The notes under the pieces are model-generated. The model was given only the letters and a program-made list of their open reading frames with translations, did not search any database and was not told the origin of the DNA. Below, piece after piece: positions 7,208 through 12,006 of a stretch of 13,401 nt of DNA. Both the position numbers and the translations under genes were made by a program. Where the stretch lies: positions 1 to 13,401 of the forward strand of contig JBDHUT010000018.1 of the NCBI GenBank assembly GCA_039809305.1, read 5' to 3'. Position 1 is the first letter of the stretch. Each line of letters opens with the position of its first letter. Origin of the DNA: JALHNF01 sp039809305 (GTDB lineage Bacteria; Patescibacteriota; Minisyncoccia; Phycocordibacterales; UBA5272).

Positions 7208-7519
7208 ATGGCACGAACAAAAAAAGAAACAAAAGAGGTTGCTGTCTCAAACGCGCTTGTACTTATTCCTCGAGTAACAGAGAAAGCATCAATCCTTACA
7301 GATAAATCTGTATATACGTTTAACGTACCAATGACAGCAAATAAGCTTGAAATAAAAAAAGCTTTTGTTGCAAAATACAAAAAGAATCCAATTAAACTTC
7401 ATATCGTTCGTATGGCTGCTCAGAATGTATTTCGAGGCGGTAAACGTGGTGTGGAATCAGGATACAAAAAAGTAGTCGTGTATCTTAAGAAAGGTGAGAC
7501 TATCGAATTCGCAGCATAA
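7208..7519 (+). CDS. rplW: 50S ribosomal protein L23
   Basis: L23 sits at the tunnel exit, where it docks trigger factor and the signal recognition particle. The 103-residue product has the family pattern 'PR.TEKA..L.....Y.F.V...ANK.EIKKA....Y' (about residues 21-58), then a beta-hairpin and a final KKVVVYLKKGETIEF. I chose the ATG at 7208, one base after the rplD stop; an in-frame ATG at 7160 inside rplD would add 16 residues unlike L23. A lysine-rich N-terminal segment of about 12 residues precedes the core. Confidence 0.95.
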   Translation: MARTKKETKEVAVSNALVLIPRVTEKASILTDKSVYTFNVPMTANKLEIKKAFVAKYKKNPIKLHIVRMAAQNVFRGGKRGVESGYKKVVVYLKKGETIEFAA

Positions 7520-7524
7520 TATCT

Positions 7525-8364
7525 ATGAAAACATATAATCCTGTAACGCCTTCACAGAGAAATCGAGTTTCGGTACCATATCGAAAATACTTGACTGTGA
7601 ATGAGCCGCATAAGGCACTTACTTCTGGTTTTAAACGAGGGGTAGGTCGCAACGCCTTCGGTCGTATCACTACTCGACATAAGGGGGCTGGTCACAAACG
7701 AAACTATCGTATCGTTGACTTTATCTACGACAAAAAAGATATTCCTGCTCGAATTGAAACAGTTGAATACGATCCAAACCGATCAGCATTCATCTCACTT
7801 GTTTGTTACCGAGACGGAGAGCGTCGGTACGTTGTTTCTTCAAAGAATACAAAAGTAGGAAGTACTTTTATCGTCTCAGAAACAGCGCCTCTTACACAAG
7901 GAAACCGAACAATGCTTAAGAATATTCCTGTAGGTACTTTTATCTACAATGTAGAACTTAAGCCAGGTGCCGGAGCAAAACTCGGACGATCTGCAGGAAA
8001 CTATATTGAAGTTGTTGCTCATGACGGTGGTTATGCATCGCTCAAGCTTCCTTCATCAGAAGTTCGAAAGGTGTCTGACGCCTGCTGGGCATCTATTGGT
8101 GAAGTTTCAAATGACGAATATCGTCTTACAAATCTTGGTAAAGCAGGACGATCACGATGGCTTGGTATTCGGCCGACCGTTCGTGGTTCAGTGATGAACC
8201 CAGTAGATCACCCATATGGTGGTGGTGAAGGACGTCAAGGACGTGGAACCCGTCGACCTAAGACCCAGTGGGGTAAGGTGACAGGTGGTCGAAAAACACG
8301 TACTCCAAAGAAATACTCAAACGTTCACATTGTGACTCGTCGAGCAAAGAAATTACGAAAATAA
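7525..8364 (+). CDS. rplB: 50S ribosomal protein L2
   Basis: L2 is an essential 23S rRNA-binding protein needed for subunit joining and peptidyl transferase assembly. The 279-residue product matches the family over its full length (about 275): GRNAFGRITTRHKGAGHKR, YDPNRSA, DGERRY, N.P.GT..YNVE..PG, LGKAGRSRWLG.RPTVRG, NPVDHP.GGGEGR. Asp228 and His229 in the last motif correspond to the functionally important pair of E. coli L2, while the next conserved His is Tyr231 here. It begins five bases after rplW. It is the last gene before the internal promoter at 8368-8396. Confidence 0.97.
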   Translation: MKTYNPVTPSQRNRVSVPYRKYLTVNEPHKALTSGFKRGVGRNAFGRITTRHKGAGHKRNYRIVDFIYDKKDIPARIETVEYDPNRSAFISLVCYRDGERRYVVSSKNTKVGSTFIVSETAPLTQGNRTMLKNIPVGTFIYNVELKPGAGAKLGRSAGNYIEVVAHDGGYASLKLPSSEVRKVSDACWASIGEVSNDEYRLTNLGKAGRSRWLGIRPTVRGSVMNPVDHPYGGGEGRQGRGTRRPKTQWGKVTGGRKTRTPKKYSNVHIVTRRAKKLRK

Positions 8365-8367
8365 CTT

Positions 8368-8396
8368 TTGACGCCTGGGCTTTTGCGTGCTATTCT
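8368..8396 (+). promoter_or_regulatory. Internal promoter for rpsS and downstream genes
   Basis: TTGACG (8368-8373) and TATTCT (8391-8396) are separated by exactly 17 bases, in the 70-base gap between rplB and rpsS. Transcription should start near 8403. There is no terminator before it, so it would add to read-through from the tuf promoter. Confidence 0.65.
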
Positions 8397-8406
8397 AGCA
8401 TGCAGA

Positions 8407-8423
8407 GAGCCTAAACCAGGCTC
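8407..8423 (+). promoter_or_regulatory. Hairpin at the predicted 5' end of the rpsS mRNA
   Basis: GAGCCT (8407-8412) pairs with AGGCTC (8418-8423) around a 5-base loop, about four bases from the predicted transcription start. Part of the 3' arm (CCAGGC, 8416-8421) can instead pair with GCCTGG at 8373-8378. That segment is present only in read-through transcripts. A 5' stem of this kind can protect mRNA; any regulatory role is inferred. Confidence 0.5.
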
Positions 8424-8434
8424 ATTTTCTACTC

Positions 8435-8779
8435 ATGACACGATCACTTAAAAAAGGCCCATATGTTGACGAACGAGTACTTAATAAAGTGCTTGGAAAA
8501 CGACCTGAAAGTACAGGGCCTATTAAAACGTGGATTCGAAGAAGTGATATCTCACCAGAAATGGTTGGATTTACATTCCAGGTCTACAACGGTAAAACTT
8601 TTATCGATGTTCTTGTAACAGAGGATATGGTAGGGCACAAGCTCGGTGAATTTTCTCCAACACGTAAGTTTACTCGACATGGAGGTAAGATGCAGAAGGA
8701 ACTTGACCAGAAGAAGAAGCAAGCTGAAATAGATGCTGCTAAGACTGCTAAGGCAACCACTGACACTAAGAAGAAATAA
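8435..8779 (+). CDS. rpsS: 30S ribosomal protein S19
   Basis: S19 lies in the small-subunit head and contacts the A-site finger and S13. The 114-residue product starts with the invariant MTRSLKKGPYVD and carries 'IKTW.RRS.I.PEMVG.TF.VYNGK.F..V.VTEDMVGHKLGEF.PTRKF..HG' through about residue 85. The family is usually about 92 residues; the extra C-terminal 25 are Lys/Ala/Gln/Thr-rich and probably flexible. It has its own promoter and leader hairpin and is followed three bases later by rplV. Confidence 0.97.
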   Translation: MTRSLKKGPYVDERVLNKVLGKRPESTGPIKTWIRRSDISPEMVGFTFQVYNGKTFIDVLVTEDMVGHKLGEFSPTRKFTRHGGKMQKELDQKKKQAEIDAAKTAKATTDTKKK

Positions 8780-8782
8780 TCT

Positions 8783-9109
8783 ATGAAAGCTCAACTTACA
8801 AACTACAGACAAGCTCCACGAAAGGTTCGCCTTGTTGCAGACCTTATCAAAGGTAAGCGTGTAACTCAGGCACTCGAACAACTCGCGTTCTTGCCAAAGC
8901 GTGCCGCTCTCCCTATTGCAACACTCCTTAAGTCGGCAATTGCAAATGCAAAAAATACAACATCAGCTGATGTTGGGTCACTTTTTGTAAAAAATATTCG
9001 TGTTGACGGTGGCGTTGTACTTAAACGTATGATGCCTCGAGCACGAGGATCCGGCGCGCAAATCCTTAAACGGTCGAGTACAGTCGTGTTAGACCTAGAA
9101 CAAAAATAA
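8783..9109 (+). CDS. rplV: 50S ribosomal protein L22
   Basis: L22 contacts all domains of 23S rRNA, and its beta-hairpin lines the exit tunnel. The 108-residue length is normal. It begins 'MKA.L.NYRQAPRKVRLVADLIKGK' and carries the hairpin tip and signature near residues 83-96 (MMPRARGSGAQILKR). The ATG follows the rpsS stop by three bases and rpsC starts one base after this stop. Confidence 0.96.
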   Translation: MKAQLTNYRQAPRKVRLVADLIKGKRVTQALEQLAFLPKRAALPIATLLKSAIANAKNTTSADVGSLFVKNIRVDGGVVLKRMMPRARGSGAQILKRSSTVVLDLEQK

Positions 9110-9110
9110 T

Positions 9111-9797
9111 ATGCCACATACAGTACATCCTTATGCACATCGACTTGGTATCCTCCGTGATTGGAAGAGCCGATGGTTTGCTGATAAAAAAGATTTCAAA
9201 AGTCTCCTTCGAGGTGACGTGTTTCTTCGAGAATATCTCATAAAGAAGCTTCGCACCATGCATGTTTCTTCTGTAGAGATTGAACGAGGTTCAAAATCTT
9301 CACGAATTATTATTGCTACTGCTCGTCCAGGTCTTATTATTGGACGAAGTGGGGAGGGAATGACAAAACTAAAAACAGATCTTGAAAAATACATGAAGCG
9401 AATGAAGCTTGGTAAAATTCAAGATTTCAAAATTGACGTTGTGGAAGTTCGAGAGCCAGAAGCTGATGCAAAAATTGTTGCTCTTATGGTGGTAGAAGGT
9501 CTTGAAAAGCGTCTTCCTTTCCGTCGTGTACTCAAGCAGACACTTGAAAAAGTGATGCAAAACCGAAATGTAAAAGGAGCAAAAATTGAAATCGGTGGAC
9601 GTCTTGGTGGTGCGGATATGGCACGAACCGAGAAAGTATTGAAGGGAAATATTCCACTTCAAACACTCCGAGCTGATATTGATTTTGCACGAGAGCGAGC
9701 GCTCATGACATACGGTATCATTGGAATCAAGGTTTGGATTTATAAAGGTGAGGTCTTCGAAAAAGACCTGAACGCAAAAGGGCAGCCAAAAAATTAG
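9111..9797 (+). CDS. rpsC: 30S ribosomal protein S3
   Basis: S3 forms part of the mRNA entry tunnel, with helicase activity, together with S4 and S5. The 228-residue length is normal. The N terminus (HPYAHRLGILRDWKSRWFA) is typical. A type 2 KH domain carries the GxxG loop as GRSG at residues 78-81 within TARPGLIIGRSGEG, and the C-terminal S3 domain has 'GAKIEIGGRLGGADMAR.E' and IGIKVWIYKGE. It starts one base after rplV. It ends in TAG, the only non-TAA stop among the complete genes here. Confidence 0.97.
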   Translation: MPHTVHPYAHRLGILRDWKSRWFADKKDFKSLLRGDVFLREYLIKKLRTMHVSSVEIERGSKSSRIIIATARPGLIIGRSGEGMTKLKTDLEKYMKRMKLGKIQDFKIDVVEVREPEADAKIVALMVVEGLEKRLPFRRVLKQTLEKVMQNRNVKGAKIEIGGRLGGADMARTEKVLKGNIPLQTLRADIDFARERALMTYGIIGIKVWIYKGEVFEKDLNAKGQPKN

Positions 9798-9806
9798 AAA
9801 ACGAGT

Positions 9807-10229
9807 ATGTTATTTCCTAAAAAAGTAAAACATCGAAAATGGCATAGTGACCGAAAAGGTACTGAAAAGCTTGTGAAGCCAGAAACACGAGGTGTAACTC
9901 TCGCTTTCGGATCTTTTGGTCTCAAAGCTCAGTCTCAATCCCGAGTATTTTCAAACCAACTTGAAGCAGCACGTCGTGCTATGGCACGCGAGCTTGGTAA
10001 AACTGCAAAAACATGGACACGTATTTTTCCAGATCGACCAATCACCGAAAAAGCTGCTGAAGTACCGATGGGTAAAGGTAAGGGTGATCTTAAAGGCTAC
10101 TGTTTTGATGTTCGTCCAGGCAGAATGATTTTTGAAGTTGATGGCGTTACTGAAGCGGTGGCAAAAGAGGCGCTTCGAAAAGCAGGTACAAAGCTTCCGG
10201 TAAAAACTAAGATAGTTGCTCGCGACTAA
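9807..10229 (+). CDS. rplP: 50S ribosomal protein L16
   Basis: L16 binds near the A-site tRNA elbow and 23S helix 89. The 140-residue product has the family start 'ML.PKKVKHRKWH', the FGSFGLKA segment, 'ARRAMARELGK..K.W.RIFPD.P.TEKAAEVPMGKGKG' in the middle, and the C-terminal 'VRPGRMIFE.DGV......EALRKAG.KLPVKTKIV'. It starts nine bases after rpsC. The next gene is rpsQ, starting within a few bases, so no rpmC lies in its usual place. Confidence 0.97.
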   Translation: MLFPKKVKHRKWHSDRKGTEKLVKPETRGVTLAFGSFGLKAQSQSRVFSNQLEAARRAMARELGKTAKTWTRIFPDRPITEKAAEVPMGKGKGDLKGYCFDVRPGRMIFEVDGVTEAVAKEALRKAGTKLPVKTKIVARD

Positions 10230-10230
10230 A

Positions 10231-10488
10231 ATGCATATGGAAAAGAAACAATCTACAAAAAAGCAGTTAAAAGGAAAAGTGACATCTGACAAGATGCAGA
10301 AGACTGTTGTGGTGTCTGTGTCTCGGTACATTCAACATCCAAAGTATAAGAAGTTCTACTCAGTAGACAAAAAATACAAAGCTCATGATGAAAAAGGTGA
10401 GTACAAAGTAGGGGACGAAGTTATTATCGAAGAGTCACGACCACTTTCAAAAGATAAGCACTTTGTTGTTATTAGTAAAGTTAAATAA
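10231..10488 (+). CDS. rpsQ: 30S ribosomal protein S17
   Basis: S17 is a primary 16S rRNA-binding protein with an OB fold. From the ATG at 10231 the product has 85 residues; the family core is 'GKV.SDKM.KTVVV.V.R...HPKYKKF....KKYKAHDE....GDEV.I.E.RPLSK.KHF'. A second in-frame ATG at 10237 is almost as good, and a TTG at 10216 would overlap rplP. The first ATG after the rplP stop is the simplest choice. The gap to rplN is 15 bases. Confidence 0.94.
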   Translation: MHMEKKQSTKKQLKGKVTSDKMQKTVVVSVSRYIQHPKYKKFYSVDKKYKAHDEKGEYKVGDEVIIEESRPLSKDKHFVVISKVK

Positions 10489-10503
10489 ATTTATAAATAG
10501 AGT

Positions 10504-10884
10504 ATGATTCAAGTAGGAACAAATGTAAAAGTTGCAGACAACTCCGGAGCAAAATTTGGACGAGTATTCAAGGTGCTTGGTGGATCAAAGCGACGATACG
10601 CAGAGATTGGTGACCTTGTAATTCTTTCTATTAAGGTTGCTGAACCTCGTAAAGCTACAAAGAAGAAGGATGTTGTTTGTGGAGTTGTGGTGCGACAACG
10701 CAAACAATTTCGCCGAAAAGATGGATCATACATCTATTTTGACGAAAATGCTGTGGTGATCGTAGACAAAGCTAAGAAAGATCCAAAAGCAGGTCGTGTG
10801 TTCGGTCCAATTCCTAAAGAGTTTTCTGAAAGTAAAATTGAAGGATTTAAGAAGATTGCATCACTTGCACCAGAAGTAATCTAA
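10504..10884 (+). CDS. rplN: 50S ribosomal protein L14
   Basis: L14 forms part of inter-subunit bridges with 16S rRNA and is the docking site of the silencing factor RsfS. The 126-residue product is close to the normal 122: 'MIQVGT.VKVADNSGAK' at the start, GDLVILSIKVA, 'KKKDVV.GVVVR..K..RRKDGSYI.FDENAVVI', and a C-terminal 'RVFGPI.KE'. The end is slightly extended (SLAPEVI). rplX begins six bases after the stop. Confidence 0.97.
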   Translation: MIQVGTNVKVADNSGAKFGRVFKVLGGSKRRYAEIGDLVILSIKVAEPRKATKKKDVVCGVVVRQRKQFRRKDGSYIYFDENAVVIVDKAKKDPKAGRVFGPIPKEFSESKIEGFKKIASLAPEVI

Positions 10885-10890
10885 AACAAT

Positions 10891-11184
10891 ATGAGTATGC
10901 ATGTAAAAAAAGGTCAAACGGTAGAGGTTATTCGTGGAGCTCACAAAGGTAAAACTGGCGTGATTGCAAAAGCGATGCCGAAAGAGGGAATGGTAATCAT
11001 TTCAGGTGTTAACATGAAGAAAAAACATGTGAAGCCTACTCGAAACGAAAAAGGAAAGACAATTGAAATTGCACATCCAATGAGTGTTTCAAACGTACGT
11101 CCAACAGAAAAAGTTGTAAAAGAAAAAACTCCAAAGGTTGCAAAACCAAAAGTGGCAAAAAAAGTTACAAAGAAGGCAGAATAA
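10891..11184 (+). CDS. rplX: 50S ribosomal protein L24
   Basis: L24 starts large-subunit assembly by binding the 5' end of 23S rRNA and lies near the tunnel exit. The 97-residue product carries a KOW motif at about residues 5-31 (KKGQTVEVIRGAHKGKTGVI), then 'VN..KKHVKPT' and 'E.AHPMSVSNV'. The usual folded C-terminal extension is replaced by about 25 residues rich in Lys, Val, Pro and Ala. The ATG at 10891 is used; one at 10897 is in frame two codons later. It is the last gene of the long operon, with a strong terminator beginning eight bases after its stop. Confidence 0.94.
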   Translation: MSMHVKKGQTVEVIRGAHKGKTGVIAKAMPKEGMVIISGVNMKKKHVKPTRNEKGKTIEIAHPMSVSNVRPTEKVVKEKTPKVAKPKVAKKVTKKAE

Positions 11185-11192
11185 TTTTATAT

Positions 11193-11239
11193 AAAACAAC
11201 AAAATCCATCTGTATAAACAGGTGGATTTTGTTGTTTTT
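11193..11239 (+). terminator. Intrinsic terminator of the tuf-rplX operon
   Basis: Bases 11193-11212 pair with 11219-11238 in a 20-bp stem with a single G-T wobble and a 6-base loop. The stem starts with AAAA and ends in a run of five T, so it could act on both strands. It lies between rplX and rplE, genes that are normally cotranscribed. Confidence 0.9.
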
Positions 11240-11264
11240 ACATTTTTAAAATGTGTGCTACAGT
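11237..11264 (+). promoter_or_regulatory. Promoter candidate 1 for rplE
   Basis: TTTACA (11237-11242) and TACAGT (11259-11264) are separated by 16 bases, placing a start near 11271. This would give a leader of about 98 bases. It begins at the tail of the rplX terminator, where a new promoter is needed. Confidence 0.5.
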
Positions 11265-11286
11265 AGAGAAACTTCGCAAAAAGGTT

Positions 11287-11316
11287 TTGACCTTGCTGCA
11301 AGCTTTATTATTTAAT
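11287..11316 (+). promoter_or_regulatory. Promoter candidate 2 for rplE
   Basis: TTGACC (11287-11292) and TTTAAT (11311-11316) are separated by 18 bases, placing a start near 11323. It competes with candidate 1; either or both could be real. Confidence 0.45.
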
Positions 11317-11319
11317 CAA

Positions 11320-11382
11320 ATGCGACGTATATCTACCTTCAAAGGTAGAAAATCGTGCATTATGCAATATGCAAACAATTAA
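11320..11382 (+). CDS. Possible 20-codon upstream ORF overlapping the rplE start
   Basis: An ATG at 11320 opens a 20-residue basic peptide (MRRISTFKGRKSCIMQYANN) ending at TAA 11380-11382. It overlaps the rplE start by 14 bases in another frame. It is included only in transcripts from promoter candidate 1. It has no Shine-Dalgarno, like the other genes here. A chance ORF of this length is quite possible. Confidence 0.2.
   Translation: MRRISTFKGRKSCIMQYANN
11332..11349 (+). promoter_or_regulatory. Hairpin in the rplE leader
   Basis: TCTACCT (11332-11338) pairs with AGGTAGA (11343-11349) around a 4-base loop, 19 bases before the rplE ATG. It lies inside the small upstream ORF. The position would suit translational control of L5; only the structure is seen. 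Confidence 0.45.
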
Positions 11383-11911
11383 AGAACGACAAGAAGCATC
11401 ATTTCCGGTTCTCCAAAAAGAATTTGGTTATAAAGCAAAATTACAAGCCCCTCGAATTCTTAAAGTAACCCTTTCATCTGCAACAGGTACAAAGATGAAA
11501 CAGGATAAGCATAAGAATGAATTTATTATTGACCGTCTTTCAAAGATTGCTGGACAAAAGCCAGTAACACGACAGGCAAAAAAGTCTGTAGCTGCGTTTA
11601 AAATCCGTCAAGGCGACGCAATCGGTGTCATGGTAACACTTCGTGGTGAGCGTATGTACGCGTTCCTCGATAAGCTTCTCGCAGTAGCTCTTCCTCGAAC
11701 AAAAGACTTCCGTGGTCTCAAGAAAGAAGCTGTTGATTCAATGGGTAACATGACAATTGGTATCAAAGAACACACTATCTTTCCAGAAATTAAAGATGAA
11801 GAATTGAAAGATGTTTTCGGTTTTGCGATTACGGTTGTGACGACTGCAAAAAATAAAAAGGAAGCTACGCGATTTTTCGAACTCCTCCAAATTCCATTTA
11901 AACGAGACTAA
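11369..11911 (+). CDS. rplE: 50S ribosomal protein L5
   Basis: L5 binds 5S rRNA in the central protuberance and contacts P-site tRNA. The 180-residue product matches the normal length: 'PRI.KVT.S...G' near the start, 'IAGQKPV.R.AKKS.A.FKIR.G..IG..VTLRG..MY.FLDKL..VALPR..DFRG' in the middle, and 'NM..GI.EH.IFPEI' with 'TTAK...EA..F..LL..PF' at the end. The chosen ATG is the second of two closely spaced ATGs; the one at 11362 is out of frame. Unusually, the gene stands alone between two terminators, and no rpsN or rpsH follows. Confidence 0.96.
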   Translation: MQTIKERQEASFPVLQKEFGYKAKLQAPRILKVTLSSATGTKMKQDKHKNEFIIDRLSKIAGQKPVTRQAKKSVAAFKIRQGDAIGVMVTLRGERMYAFLDKLLAVALPRTKDFRGLKKEAVDSMGNMTIGIKEHTIFPEIKDEELKDVFGFAITVVTTAKNKKEATRFFELLQIPFKRD

Positions 11912-11925
11912 TCGTTAAAAACATT

Positions 11926-11953
11926 CAAAAACCCGCATAAAAGCGGGTTTTTG
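11926..11953 (+). terminator. Intrinsic terminator after rplE
   Basis: An 11-bp perfect stem pairs 11926-11936 (ending CCCGC) with 11943-11953 (GCGGG then TTTTTG), with a 6-base ATAAAA loop. The run of T lies in the 3' arm and A in the 5' arm, so it could act in both directions. Confidence 0.9.
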
Positions 11954-11987
11954 TGTATAAATTAAAACCTTTTGTCGCAAAGTGGTT

Positions 11988-11993
11988 TATAAT
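11988..11993 (+). promoter_or_regulatory. -10 element of the TIG-protein gene
   Basis: A perfect TATAAT lies 13 bases before the ATG at 12007. No good -35 sits at the expected distance. Transcription would start near 12000, leaving about seven bases of leader, so the mRNA would be almost leaderless. Confidence 0.5.
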
Positions 11994-12006
11994 ACGTTAT
12001 ATAAGT

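Noticed and set aside
10463..10497. Promoter between rpsQ and rplN
   Set aside because: A TATAAA and a TTGTTG or TTGTTA can be found, but the spacing is 20-23 bases and the region is simply AT-rich.
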